Shown piece after piece: positions 26,131 through 35,535 of a DNA stretch of 64,000 nt; within the stretch, counting starts at the first letter, position 1, and each line of letters begins with the position of its first letter. The stretch lies in NCBI RefSeq assembly GCF_001983175.1, contig NZ_MNPW01000014.1, forward strand, positions 62,001 to 126,000, written 5' to 3'. The notes beneath the pieces are model-generated. The model ran no database searches. It was given only the letters and a program-made list of their open reading frames with translations, and was not told where the DNA came from. The translations under genes were made by a program, and so were the position numbers. Source of the DNA: Pseudomonas cedrina subsp. cedrina (lineage in GTDB: Bacteria; Pseudomonadota; Gammaproteobacteria; Pseudomonadales; Pseudomonadaceae).

Positions 26131-26694
26131 ATGCCCAGCCCCAGCTTCTGCCCGACCTGCGGCGGCCGTGACCTCGGTCACCAGCTGCCACCGGGCGACA
26201 CCCACGAGCGCCTGATGTGCCGGGGCTGCGGCTACATCCACTACATCAACCCCAAGATCATCGCCGGCTGCATCATCGAGCAGGACGGCAAATACCTGCT
26301 GTGCCAGCGCGCAATCCCCCCGCGCCCCGGTACCTGGACGCTGCCGGCCGGCTTCATGGAAGGTGGCGAAACCACCGAAGAAGCGGCGTTGCGCGAAGTC
26401 TGGGAAGAAAGCGGCGTGCGCGCCGAGATCGTGTCGCCCTACTCGATCTTCAGCGTGCCCAGAATCAGCGAGGTGTACATCATCTTCCGCGCCATCGCGC
26501 TGGAGATCACCGGCCAGTTCGGGCCGGAAACCCTGGCCTACACCTTCTTCGCCCCCGAGGACATCCCCTGGGACAGCATCTACTACCCGGCGATCCGGCA
26601 GATCCTCGAACGTTACATCGAGGAACGCCAGGCGGGGGTGTATGGCATGTACATGGGGAATGATGACAGCGGCAAGATTCACTTCATGCGCTGA
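26131..26694 (+). CDS. Nudix hydrolase with N-terminal zinc ribbon
   Basis: A 187-residue protein. Zinc ligands are Cys7, Cys10, Cys30 and Cys33. The Nudix box GX5EX7REUXEEXGU is complete at 74-96 (GFMEGGE to REVWEESGV). Zinc-ribbon Nudix enzymes hydrolyse NADH, FAD or ADP-ribose type pyrophosphates. Being last in an operon for flavin-dependent enzymes, a role in FAD-to-FMN conversion or nucleotide cleaning is conceivable but unproven. Confidence 0.85.
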   Translation: MPSPSFCPTCGGRDLGHQLPPGDTHERLMCRGCGYIHYINPKIIAGCIIEQDGKYLLCQRAIPPRPGTWTLPAGFMEGGETTEEAALREVWEESGVRAEIVSPYSIFSVPRISEVYIIFRAIALEITGQFGPETLAYTFFAPEDIPWDSIYYPAIRQILERYIEERQAGVYGMYMGNDDSGKIHFMR

Positions 26695-26730
26695 GCCCGG
26701 CCCGAATGTGGTTCAACCTGTGCTGACTGG

Positions 26731-26827
26731 CTTTTGTGGGAGCTGGCTTGCCTGCGATTCAGGCACCTCGGTAGATCAGGCACACCGAGTTGATGTCATC
26801 GCAGGCAAGCCAGCTCCCACAGAAAAG
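26731..26827. repeat. REP inverted pair (GTGGGAGCTGGCTTGCCTGCGAT type)
   Basis: CTTTTGTGGGAGCTGGCTTG at 26731 recurs inverted, ending at 26827. The same family occurs at 39391-39681. It lies between the convergent Nudix and DUF1330 genes and may serve as a shared transcription end. Confidence 0.85.
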
Positions 26828-26867
26828 CAGATCGGCGCAATTCATCCAACCTGCCTTTGATCTTGAT

Positions 26868-27161
26868 CTAAGGCGCCAGCCCTTCCACGATAATTATCTG
26901 CGCCTGCGCCACGCCTTCCCGTTGCGCCTTTGCCGCTTGATACTCCACAGACTCATAGCACGCCACCGCCTGCTCATAACTATCAAACTCAATCACCACG
27001 TTGCGCTGCCGCGCCGGCCCACCTTCCAGCGCCTCACTGCGCCCGCCCCTGGCCAGAAAGCGCCCGCCAAACTTGGCGAACGCCGCTGGCGCACGGCTCG
27101 TGTACTGCGTGTATTGCTCGGCATCCGCCACATCGACATGGGCAATCCAGTAAGCCTTCAT
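26868..27161 (-). CDS. DUF1330 family protein
   Basis: A 97-residue dimeric alpha-beta barrel protein. The typical DUF1330 start MKAYWIAHVDV is at ATG 27161; the much longer open frame upstream is the antisense of ribBA and is rejected. Other marks are the FGGRFLARGG strand and the FDSYEQAVACYESVEYQAAKAQR helix. Function unknown; the fold is shared with small monooxygenases and isomerase-like proteins. It is divergent from ribBA with operator site B between them, so it probably belongs to the same regulon. Confidence 0.82.
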   Translation of the reverse strand: MKAYWIAHVDVADAEQYTQYTSRAPAAFAKFGGRFLARGGRSEALEGGPARQRNVVIEFDSYEQAVACYESVEYQAAKAQREGVAQAQIIIVEGLAP

Positions 27162-27187
27162 CCTGACATCCTCTTGTTTGAGTTTTG

Positions 27188-27202
27188 TGGTATACCATAA
27201 TA
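27188..27202. promoter_or_regulatory. Operator site B of the flavin regulon
   Basis: TGGTATACCATAATA, the exact inverse of the TATTATGGTATACCA form. It lies between the divergent DUF1330 (start 27161) and ribBA (start 27231) genes and could control both. Confidence 0.7.
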
Positions 27203-27230
27203 CATACGACCAACAATATGAGCATTTCCT

Positions 27231-28340
27231 ATGCCCTTCAACAGCATCGCAGACATCATCGAAGACTACCGCCAGGGCAAGATGGTGTTGCTGGTGGACG
27301 ACGAAGACCGGGAAAACGAAGGCGACCTGTTGCTGCCCGCGGCGTGCTGCACCGCCGAGACTATCAGTTTCATGGCCCGCGAAGCCCGCGGCCTGATCTG
27401 CCTGACGCTCACCGACGAACACTGCCAACGCCTGGGCCTGGAACAGATGGTGCCCAGCAACGGCAGCGTGTTCAGCACAGCGTTTACCGTGTCTATCGAA
27501 GCGGCCACCGGCGTGACCACCGGCATCTCCGCGGCCGACCGCGCACGCACCGTGGCGGCGGCCGTCGACATCAACGCCGGCCCCGCCGACATCGTGCAGC
27601 CGGGGCATATCTTCCCGCTGCGCGCCAAGGATGGCGGCGTACTGACCCGCGCCGGCCACACCGAAGCCGGTTGCGACCTGGCGCGCCTGGCCGGGCACAC
27701 ACCGGCCTCGGTGATCGTCGAAGTGATGAACGACGACGGCACCATGGCCCGCCGCCCCGAGCTGGAAGCCTTTGCCCACAAGCACGGGATCAAGATCGGC
27801 ACCATCGCCGACCTGATCCACTACCGCCTCAGCACCGAACGCACCGTGGTGCGCATCGGCGAGCGCGACCTGCCCACGGTGCACGGCACCTTCCGCCTGA
27901 TCACCTTTGAAGACCGCATCGACGGCGGCGTGCACATGGCCATGGTCATGGGCCAGCTGCGCCGCGATGAACCGGCGCTGGTGCGTGTGCATGTGATCGA
28001 CCCACTGCGCGACCTGGTCGGTGCCGACTACAGCGGGCCTTCCAACTGGACCTTGTGGGCCGCCCTGCAACGCGTGGCGGCAGAAGGCAGCGGCGTGGTG
28101 GTGGTGCTGGCCAACCATGAATCGTCCCAGGCATTGCTGGAACGCGTACCGCAGTTGACCCAGGCGCCGCGTCAGTTCAACCGGTCGCAGTCGCGGATTT
28201 ATTCGGAAGTCGGCACCGGGGCGCAGATATTGCAAGACCTGGGCGTCGGCAAGCTGCGTCACCTCGGGCCGCCCCTTAAATACGCCGGGCTGACCGGCTA
28301 CGACCTGGAGGTGGTCGAGAGCATTGCGTTTACCGAATGA
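27231..28340 (+). CDS. ribBA: RibB/RibA-like protein: DHBP synthase with degenerate GTP cyclohydrolase II domain
   Basis: A 369-residue two-domain protein. The N-terminal ~205 residues form a complete 3,4-dihydroxy-2-butanone 4-phosphate synthase with the acidic loop DDEDRENEGDL, the GHIFPLRAKDGGVL motif and RAGHTEAGCDLARLAG. The C-terminal domain has the GTP cyclohydrolase II fold in outline but lacks the zinc cysteines (no CxGD...CDC), so RibA activity is unlikely. RibB makes the four-carbon precursor of riboflavin. Placement under operator site B suggests it raises FMN supply for the regulon's flavin enzymes. Confidence 0.88.
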   Translation: MPFNSIADIIEDYRQGKMVLLVDDEDRENEGDLLLPAACCTAETISFMAREARGLICLTLTDEHCQRLGLEQMVPSNGSVFSTAFTVSIEAATGVTTGISAADRARTVAAAVDINAGPADIVQPGHIFPLRAKDGGVLTRAGHTEAGCDLARLAGHTPASVIVEVMNDDGTMARRPELEAFAHKHGIKIGTIADLIHYRLSTERTVVRIGERDLPTVHGTFRLITFEDRIDGGVHMAMVMGQLRRDEPALVRVHVIDPLRDLVGADYSGPSNWTLWAALQRVAAEGSGVVVVLANHESSQALLERVPQLTQAPRQFNRSQSRIYSEVGTGAQILQDLGVGKLRHLGPPLKYAGLTGYDLEVVESIAFTE

Positions 28341-28376
28341 CGGATAACCGGTAAGGCAAAATGCTTGCACAAAGCT

Positions 28377-28401
28377 TGGAATACCATAATATGATATTCC
28401 A
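28377..28401. promoter_or_regulatory. Operator site C of the flavin regulon, overlapping double site
   Basis: TGGAATACCATAATA at 28377-28391 is followed by ATGATATTCCA, ending at 28401. Together they form a larger inverted repeat, TGGAAT...ATTCCA. It lies about 170 bases before the ABC transporter start at 28568, so the transcript should have a long leader. Confidence 0.65.
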
Positions 28402-28417
28402 TAGACCGAACGCTTTC

Positions 28418-28538
28418 GCCAAGTGCGCCCGTCAGGGAAAGCACCAACAACAGCCCTTGGCACGGTCGCCTTTAGGGGCCTCGATTAGAGGCGCCGATAG
28501 ACCTACTGCTCCCGATAGGCGGGCATTACCAAGCCCGC
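28418..28538 (+). other. Structured 5' leader of the ABC importer mRNA, possible riboregulator
   Basis: Between operator C and the start codon several stems can form. GCCAAG (28418-28423) pairs with CTTGGC (28456-28461). GGTC (28464) pairs with GACC (28500), enclosing a GCCTC/GAGGC hairpin. GCGGGC (28519-28524) pairs perfectly with GCCCGC (28533-28538). No signature of the FMN, TPP, glycine or guanidine riboswitches was recognised. It may be an unclassified cis-regulatory RNA or simply a folded leader. Confidence 0.35.
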
Positions 28539-28567
28539 TCAATAACAAAACAAATGAGGGCGTGAAA

Positions 28568-29593
28568 ATGGTGTTGAACAAACGTGCAACTGCGGTGCTG
28601 TTCGCGGGCTTGCTGGCGACGGCCAGCCACGCGGCCATGGCAGCCGAAAGCGTCAATTTCGTCAGCTGGGGCGGCAGCACCCAGGATGCGCAGAAGCAGG
28701 CGTGGGCCGATCCTTTCAGCAAGGCCAGCGGCATCACCGTGGTCCAGGATGGCCCAACCGACTACGGCAAACTCAAGGCCATGGTCGAAAGCGGCAACGT
28801 GCAGTGGGACGTGGTGGATGTCGAAGCCGACTTCGCCCTGCGCGCCGCCGCCGAAGGCCTGCTCGAGCCCCTCGATTTCTCGGTGATCCAGCGCGACAAG
28901 ATCGACCCGCGTTTCGTCTCCGACCATGGCGTCGGTTCGTTCTTCTTCTCCTTCGTGCTCGGCTATAACGAAGGCAAGCTCGGCGCCGGCAAACCGCAGG
29001 ACTGGAGCGCCTTGTTCGATACCAAGACCTACCCCGGCAAACGCGCCCTCTATAAATGGCCAAGCCCAGGCGTGCTGGAACTGGCGCTGCTGGCCGACGG
29101 TGTTGCAGCCGACAAGCTCTACCCCCTGGACCTGGACCGCGCCTTCAAAAAACTCGACACCATCAAGAAAGACATCGTCTGGTGGGGCGGCGGCGCGCAG
29201 TCGCAACAGTTGCTGGCCTCCGGTGAAGTCAGCATGGGCCAGTTCTGGAACGGCCGCATCCACGCCTTGCAGGAAGACGGCGCACCGGTGGGCGTGAGCT
29301 GGAAGCAGAACCTGGTGATGGCCGACATTCTCGTGGTGCCTAAAGGCTCGAAAAACAAAGCCGCCGCGATGAAGTTCCTGGCCAATGCCAGCAGCGCCAA
29401 GGGCCAGGCGGATTTCTCCAACCTGACCGCCTACGCGCCGGTGAACATCGACAGCGTGCAGCGCCTGGATTCGGTCCTGGCGCCCAACCTGCCGACGGCC
29501 TACGCAAAGGATCAGATCACCCTCGATTTCGCCTACTGGGCCAAGAACGGTCCGGCCATTGCGACACGGTGGAATGAATGGCTAGTCAAATGA
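28568..29593 (+). CDS. ABC transporter substrate-binding protein, spermidine/putrescine (PotD-like) type
   Basis: A 341-residue periplasmic binding protein from ATG 28568, which follows GAGGG by seven bases; the open frame extends back to 28361 but that part is leader. A signal peptide (MVLNKRATAVLFAGLLATASHAAMA) ends before AESVNFVSWGG. The PotD-family pattern is visible: VNFVSWGGSTQDAQ, QWDVVDVEADFAL, and GEVSMGQFWNGRIHAL. Relatives bind polyamines, but also other cationic or small organic compounds such as 2-aminoethylphosphonate. The ligand is presumably the regulon's substrate. Confidence 0.87.
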   Translation: MVLNKRATAVLFAGLLATASHAAMAAESVNFVSWGGSTQDAQKQAWADPFSKASGITVVQDGPTDYGKLKAMVESGNVQWDVVDVEADFALRAAAEGLLEPLDFSVIQRDKIDPRFVSDHGVGSFFFSFVLGYNEGKLGAGKPQDWSALFDTKTYPGKRALYKWPSPGVLELALLADGVAADKLYPLDLDRAFKKLDTIKKDIVWWGGGAQSQQLLASGEVSMGQFWNGRIHALQEDGAPVGVSWKQNLVMADILVVPKGSKNKAAAMKFLANASSAKGQADFSNLTAYAPVNIDSVQRLDSVLAPNLPTAYAKDQITLDFAYWAKNGPAIATRWNEWLVK

Positions 29594-30507
29594 AAATGAC
29601 GGCAACCACGCCGACCGGAGGCGCCCTCGGCGCCTGCGGTACAGTTGGCGCCAAGGCCGGGACGCCGTCCCTGGCGCAGCGTTGGCGCGGGTCGAGCAAC
29701 CTGATCCCGGCGTTGCTGTTCCTCGGCTTGTTCTTCCTGGCGCCGCTGATCGGCCTGCTGCTGCGCGGCGTGCTGGAGCCGGTGCCGGGCCTGGGCAACT
29801 ACGAACAGCTGTTCGCCAACTCGGCGTATGCGCGGGTGCTGCTCAATACCTTTTCGGTGGCCGGCCTGGTGACGCTGTTCAGCCTGCTGCTGGGCTTTCC
29901 GCTGGCCTGGGCGATTACCCTGGTGCCCCGCGGCTGGGGCCGCTGGATCCTGAATATCGTGCTGTTGTCGATGTGGACCAGCCTGCTCGCCCGCACCTAT
30001 TCCTGGCTGGTATTGCTGCAAGCCTCGGGAGTGATCAACAAGGCGCTGATGGCCATGGGCATCATCGATCAACCGCTGGAAATGGTGCATAACCTCACCG
30101 GCGTGGTGATCGGCATGAGCTACATCATGATTCCGTTCATCGTGTTGCCGCTGCAGGCGACCATGCAGGCCATCGACCCGATGATCCTGCAGGCCGGTTC
30201 CATCTGTGGCGCCAGCCCTTGGACCAACTTCTTCCGGGTGTTCCTGCCGCTGTGCCGGCCGGGGTTGTTTTCCGGTGGGTTGATGGTGTTCGTGATGTCC
30301 CTCGGTTACTACGTCACCCCGGCCCTGCTGGGCGGTGCGCAGAACATGATGCTGCCCGAGTTCATCATTCAGCAGGTGCAATCATTCCTCAATTGGGGCC
30401 TGGCCAGTGCCGGTGCGGCGTTGCTGATTTTCATCACGCTGGTGCTGTTCTACTTCTACCTGAAGCTCCAGCCGGAACCCCCGGTTGGCGCCAGCAACGC
30501 GAGGTAA
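29590..30507 (+). CDS. ABC transporter permease (PotB-like)
   Basis: An inner-membrane permease of about 305 residues. ATG 29590 overlaps the binding-protein stop as ATGA; an in-frame ATG at 29578 would add four residues. After a polar Gly-rich tail come six membrane helices and the EAA-type cytoplasmic loop AGSICGASPWTNFFRVFLPLCRPG, which contacts the ATPase. The helix-1 motif LIPALLFLGLFFLAPLIGLLL is typical of PotB. It forms a heterodimer with the next gene's product. Confidence 0.87.
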   Translation: MKMTATTPTGGALGACGTVGAKAGTPSLAQRWRGSSNLIPALLFLGLFFLAPLIGLLLRGVLEPVPGLGNYEQLFANSAYARVLLNTFSVAGLVTLFSLLLGFPLAWAITLVPRGWGRWILNIVLLSMWTSLLARTYSWLVLLQASGVINKALMAMGIIDQPLEMVHNLTGVVIGMSYIMIPFIVLPLQATMQAIDPMILQAGSICGASPWTNFFRVFLPLCRPGLFSGGLMVFVMSLGYYVTPALLGGAQNMMLPEFIIQQVQSFLNWGLASAGAALLIFITLVLFYFYLKLQPEPPVGASNAR

Positions 30508-30513
30508 GCCGTC

Positions 30514-31323
30514 ATGCTCCTGACCCCCAACGCCATGAGCCGCAGGATGCGCCTGGGCCTCTACACCACCACCGGTTTGATTGGCCTGTTCCTGCTCTTG
30601 CCGATCGTGTTTATCGTGCTGCTGTCGTTCGGCTCGTCGCAATGGCTGGTGTTCCCGCCACCCGGCTGGACGCTGAAATGGTACGGCCAGTTCTTCTCCA
30701 ACCCCGACTGGATGAACGCGGCGATGGCCAGCCTCAAGGTGGCGGTGCTGACCACGTTCTTCGCCGTCGCGCTGGGGCTGCCGACGGCCTTTGCCCTGGT
30801 GCGCGGGCGCTTCCCCGGCCGCGAGCTGCTCTACGGCCTGTTCACCCTGCCGATGATCGTGCCGCTGGTGATCATCGCCGTGGCGGTGTACGCGCTGTTC
30901 CTCAAGCTCGGCTACACCGGCACGATGTTCGCCTTTGTGGTCAGCCATGTGATTGTCGCGCTGCCGTTCACCATCATCTCGATCATCAACTCGCTGAAGC
31001 TGTTCGACCAGTCGATTGAAGACGCCGCGGTGATCTGCGGCGCCTCGCGCTTGCAGGCGGTGTTCAAGGTGACCTTCCCGGCGATTCGCCCAGGCATGGT
31101 GGCCGGTGCGCTGTTCGCGTTTCTTGTCTCGTGGGACGAAGTGGTGCTCAGCGTGATGATGGCCAGCCCGACCCTGCAAACCCTTCCCGTCAAAATGTGG
31201 ACCACCCTGCGCCAGGACCTGACGCCTGTGATCGCCGTCGCCTCGACGTTGCTGATCGGCCTCTCGGTGCTGGTCATGGTGATTGCCGCCGCCATTCGTC
31301 GGCGCACTGAAACCAGCGCCTAA
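30514..31323 (+). CDS. ABC transporter permease (PotC-like)
   Basis: A 269-residue permease with six helices. The EAA loop is IEDAAVICGASRLQAVFKVTFPAIRPG, near residue 170. The segment FSNPDWMNAAMASLKVAVLTTFFAVALGLPTAFALVRGRFPG matches the PotC/YdcV pattern. It starts six bases after the first permease and pairs with it to form the channel. Confidence 0.88.
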   Translation: MLLTPNAMSRRMRLGLYTTTGLIGLFLLLPIVFIVLLSFGSSQWLVFPPPGWTLKWYGQFFSNPDWMNAAMASLKVAVLTTFFAVALGLPTAFALVRGRFPGRELLYGLFTLPMIVPLVIIAVAVYALFLKLGYTGTMFAFVVSHVIVALPFTIISIINSLKLFDQSIEDAAVICGASRLQAVFKVTFPAIRPGMVAGALFAFLVSWDEVVLSVMMASPTLQTLPVKMWTTLRQDLTPVIAVASTLLIGLSVLVMVIAAAIRRRTETSA

Positions 31324-31340
31324 GCGCCCAGGAGCAGAAC

Positions 31341-32492
<1,152 letters not shown>

Positions 32493-32502
32493 GTCACCCT
32501 TG

Positions 32503-32531
32503 GGCCGCCACAGCGCCGGATTGTGGCGGCC
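32503..32531 (+). terminator. Terminator hairpin after the PotA-like gene
   Basis: GGCCGCCACA at 32503-32512 pairs perfectly with TGTGGCGGCC at 32522-32531 around a nine-base loop, ten bases past the stop codon. No U-run follows, but the strong stem and location indicate the end of the importer operon. Confidence 0.65.
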
Positions 32532-32570
32532 AATGACGATTGCTTATCTGCTCAAAAACAACGCAAATCG

Positions 32571-32664
32571 AATGTGGGAGGGGGCTTGCCCCCGATAGCG
32601 GTGGGTCAGCTACAGACAAGCTAACTGACAGGCCGCCATCGAGGGCAAGCCCCCTCCCACATTT
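32571..32664. repeat. REP inverted pair (GTGGGAGGGGGCTTGCCCCC type)
   Basis: AATGTGGGAGGGGGCTTGCC at 32571 recurs inverted, ending at 32664. It lies between the convergent PotA-like and ammonium transporter genes. Confidence 0.85.
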
Positions 32665-32691
32665 TGAGCTGCGTTTACTCAGGGGAAAGGA

Positions 32692-34017
32692 TCAGTGGTT
32701 GTAGGCCCGCTCGTTGTGCTCGGCGAGGTCGAGTCCCATGTCTTCCACCGATTCATGGGCACGCAAGCCGACCAGTGCATTGACTACCTTGAGGATGATC
32801 CAGCTGATCACGAAGCAGTACACGGTGGTCAGCAAGACGCCTTTGATCTGCGCGACCACCTGGGCGCCCATGGTCACGCCTTCCACCAGGCCGCCCATGG
32901 ACGGTACGCAGAACACGCCGGTGAGCACCGCGCCGATCATGCCGCCGATGCCGTGCAGGCCGAACACGTCGAGGCTGTCGTCATAGCCGAAGCGGCGCTT
33001 CAATACCGTCACGCTCAGGTAGCAGAACACCCCGCACAACAAACCGATGGCCAACGCACCGCCGACACCCACATAGGCGCATGCCGGGGTGATCCCCACC
33101 AGACCGGCCAACGCGCCGCTGGCCAGGCCGAGGGCGCTGGGCTTGCCGACCTTGAACCATTCGGTGAACATCCAGCCGAGAATCCCGGCGCAGGCGCCCA
33201 ACTGAGTGTTGAGCATGACGATGCCCGAGGTGCCGCTCAGGCCGCCGCCGGAGCCGATATTAAAGCCGAACCAGCCGACCCAGAGCATCGCCGCGCCGGC
33301 CATGGTCAGGCTGAGGTTGTGCGCAGGCATCGGCGTGTTCTGGTAGCCACGGCGTTTGCCGAGGATCAGGCAGGCGGCGAGCGCGGCCACACCGGCATTG
33401 ATGTGCACGGCGGTGCCGCCGGCAAAATCGAGCACGCCCCAGTTATGCATCAAGGCCCCCGAACCACCCCAGACCATATGCGCCACCGGGGCATACACCA
33501 GGGTGAACCACAGGGCCATGAACAGCAGCGCCGCCGAGAATTTCATGCGCTCGGCAAAGGCGCCGGCGATCAGCGCCGGAGTGATGATGGCGAAGGTCAT
33601 CTGGAAGGTCACGAACACCCCTTCCGGAATCTCTCCCACCAGGCTGTCCGGGGTCATGCCCGCAAGGAACGCGCGACTCAAGCCGCCGACAAAACTGTTG
33701 AATGTCACCTGCCCTTCGACCATGCCGGTGGTGTCGACCACCATGCTGTAGCCGTAGACCACCCACAGCACGCCCACCAACCCGGCGATGCCGAAGCATT
33801 GGGTGAACAACGACAGCATGTTCTTTGCGCGGACCAGGCCGCCGTAGAACAGCGCGAGCCCCGGCAAACACATGAACAACACCAGCACGGCGGCGGTGAT
33901 CATCCAGGCGGTGCTGCCGGTGTTCAGGGTGGGAGCGTCGGCGGCCTGGGCCAAGGGTGCGAAGGCACCGGCCGCCAGTAACGCGCAAAGGGATTTGCCA
34001 AGAAGACGATTGACCAT
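32692..34017 (-). CDS. amtB: Ammonium/methylammonium transporter (Amt family)
   Basis: A 441-residue Amt channel starting at ATG 34017 after AGGAGC. A cleavable-looking N-terminus (MVNRLLGKSLCALLAAGAFAPLAQA) precedes 11 membrane helices. Hallmarks are PGLALFYGGLVRAKNMLS, the first pore His in YAPVAHMVWG, FAGGTAVHINAGVAAL, and the second pore His in DVFGLHGIGGMIGAVLTG. Beside the N-methylglutamate genes its physiological cargo is probably methylammonium as well as ammonium. It is last on the leftward gmaS-mgs transcript or has its own promoter. Confidence 0.9.
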   Translation of the reverse strand: MVNRLLGKSLCALLAAGAFAPLAQAADAPTLNTGSTAWMITAAVLVLFMCLPGLALFYGGLVRAKNMLSLFTQCFGIAGLVGVLWVVYGYSMVVDTTGMVEGQVTFNSFVGGLSRAFLAGMTPDSLVGEIPEGVFVTFQMTFAIITPALIAGAFAERMKFSAALLFMALWFTLVYAPVAHMVWGGSGALMHNWGVLDFAGGTAVHINAGVAALAACLILGKRRGYQNTPMPAHNLSLTMAGAAMLWVGWFGFNIGSGGGLSGTSGIVMLNTQLGACAGILGWMFTEWFKVGKPSALGLASGALAGLVGITPACAYVGVGGALAIGLLCGVFCYLSVTVLKRRFGYDDSLDVFGLHGIGGMIGAVLTGVFCVPSMGGLVEGVTMGAQVVAQIKGVLLTTVYCFVISWIILKVVNALVGLRAHESVEDMGLDLAEHNERAYNH

Positions 34018-34046
34018 GTTCAAAGCTCCTGCAAAAGAAATGGGAA

Positions 34047-34196
34047 GTGCCTGGTGTAGTGAGCGGGCTTGCCCCGCGCTGGGTGGCGAAGCCGCCCCAA
34101 TAAAGCCGCCGCATTCATTGAGGTAGAAATGCGACGGTTGGTTTAAGGGCGGCTTCGCCCCCCAACGCGGGGCAAGCCCGCTCACTACAGAGGCAC
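34047..34196. repeat. Large palindromic repeat (GTAGTGAGCGGGCTTGCCCCGCG type)
   Basis: GTGCCT...GTAGTGAGCGGGCTTGCCCC at 34047 is mirrored by an inverted copy ending AGGCAC at 34196, giving a cruciform of about 150 bases with a second inner GGCGAAGCCGCCCC/GGGCGGCTTCGCCCC pair. A close relative forms the core of the insertion at 39461-39653. It ends two bases before the mgsC stop codon. Confidence 0.8.
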
Positions 34197-34197
34197 G

Positions 34198-35520
34198 CTA
34201 GTAACCGGAACCCGGGATCCAACGGGTCCCCGCCAACGGCACGCGGGCCATGGCGGCCGATTCCACCGTCAGCGCCACCAGGTCCTCGGGGTCGAGGTTG
34301 TGCAGGTGCGACTTGCCGCACGCACGGGCCATGGTCTGCGCTTCCAGCACCATCACCCGCAGGTAGTTGGCCAACCGCCGCCCGCCTTCCACCGGTTCGA
34401 GGCGCTTGGACAGCTCCGGGTCCTGGGTGGTGATGCCGGCCGGGTCGCGGCCGTTCTGCCAGTCGTCGTAGAAGCCGGCGGCCGAGCCGATCTTTTTCAG
34501 TTCCGCGTCCAGCCGTGGGTGGTTATCGCCCAGGGCAATCAGCGCCGCCGTGCCGATGGCGACCGCATCCGCGCCCATCGCCATGGCCTTGGCCACATCG
34601 GCACCGTTACGAATCCCGCCCGAGACGATCAACTGCACCTTGCGGTGCATGCCCATCTCCTGCAAAGCCTGTACCGCTTGCGGGATGGCCGACAGAATCG
34701 GTATGCCGACGTGTTCGATAAACACTTCCTGAGTGGCGGCGGTACCGCCTTGCATGCCGTCGAGCACGATCACATCGGCACCGGCCTTGACCGCCAGCTT
34801 GACGTCGTAATATGGCCGGCTGGCGCCGATTTTCACGTAGATCGGTTTTTCCCAATCGGTGATCTCACGCAGCTCGGCAATCTTGATCGCCAGGTCATCC
34901 GGGCCGGTCCAGTCCGGATGCCGGCAGGCGCTGCGCTGGTCCACGCCGATCGGCAACGTGCGCATGCCGGCCACGCGTTCGGTGACTTTCATGCCGAGCA
35001 ACATGCCGCCACCGCCGGGCTTGGCGCCCTGGCCGAGGACGATCTCGATGGCGTCGGCCTTGCGCAGGTCATCCGGGTTCATGCCGTAGCGCGACGGCAG
35101 GTACTGATACACCAGGTGCTGGGACTGGCCGCGCTCTTCCGGGGTCATGCCGCCGTCGCCGGTGGTGGTGCTGGTACCGGCGATGGTCGCGCCACGGCCC
35201 AGGGCCTCCTTGGCATTGGCCGACAGCGCACCGAAGCTCATGCCGGCGATGGTCACCGGGATCTTCAGGTGAATCGGTTTCTTGGCGAAGCGGTTGCCGA
35301 GGATCACATCGGTGCCGCACTTCTCGCGATAGCCTTCCAGCGGATAGCGCGACACGCTGGCGCCCAGCAGCAGCAAGTCATCGAAGTGCGGCAGCTTGCG
35401 CTTGGTGCCGCCGCCGCGAATGTCGTAGATGCCGGTTTCGGCGGCGCGCTGGATTTCCTGGATGGTCAGGCGGTCGAAAGTGGCCGACTCGCGCAGGACC
35501 GGAGGGGTTTGTTCAGTCAT
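34198..35520 (-). CDS. mgsC: N-methylglutamate synthase subunit C (FMN-binding glutamate synthase-like)
   Basis: A 440-residue protein equal to the central FMN domain of glutamate synthase (GlxD-like). Marks are ITIAGMSFGALSANAKEALGRGA, GMLLGMKVTERVAGMRTLPIGVDQRSACRHPDWTG, the TIM-barrel phosphate motif VDQ...IYVKIGASRPYYDVKLAVKAGADVIVLDGMQGGT, and GGIRNGADVAKAMAMGADAVAIGTAA. With MgsA and MgsB it makes N-methylglutamate from methylamine and glutamate. The ATG at 35520 is 15 bases after mgsB. Subunit naming follows the described NMG operons; assignment rests on the full gene set. Confidence 0.85.
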   Translation of the reverse strand: MTEQTPPVLRESATFDRLTIQEIQRAAETGIYDIRGGGTKRKLPHFDDLLLLGASVSRYPLEGYREKCGTDVILGNRFAKKPIHLKIPVTIAGMSFGALSANAKEALGRGATIAGTSTTTGDGGMTPEERGQSQHLVYQYLPSRYGMNPDDLRKADAIEIVLGQGAKPGGGGMLLGMKVTERVAGMRTLPIGVDQRSACRHPDWTGPDDLAIKIAELREITDWEKPIYVKIGASRPYYDVKLAVKAGADVIVLDGMQGGTAATQEVFIEHVGIPILSAIPQAVQALQEMGMHRKVQLIVSGGIRNGADVAKAMAMGADAVAIGTAALIALGDNHPRLDAELKKIGSAAGFYDDWQNGRDPAGITTQDPELSKRLEPVEGGRRLANYLRVMVLEAQTMARACGKSHLHNLDPEDLVALTVESAAMARVPLAGTRWIPGSGY

Positions 35521-35535
35521 GGCATAGCTCCTAGA

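Noticed and set aside
27162..28463. N-terminal extension of the DUF1330 frame
   Set aside because: It is antisense to ribBA; the typical DUF1330 start is at 27161.
28401..28567. FMN riboswitch in the importer leader
   Set aside because: The conserved FMN-aptamer blocks are not present; only generic stems are seen.
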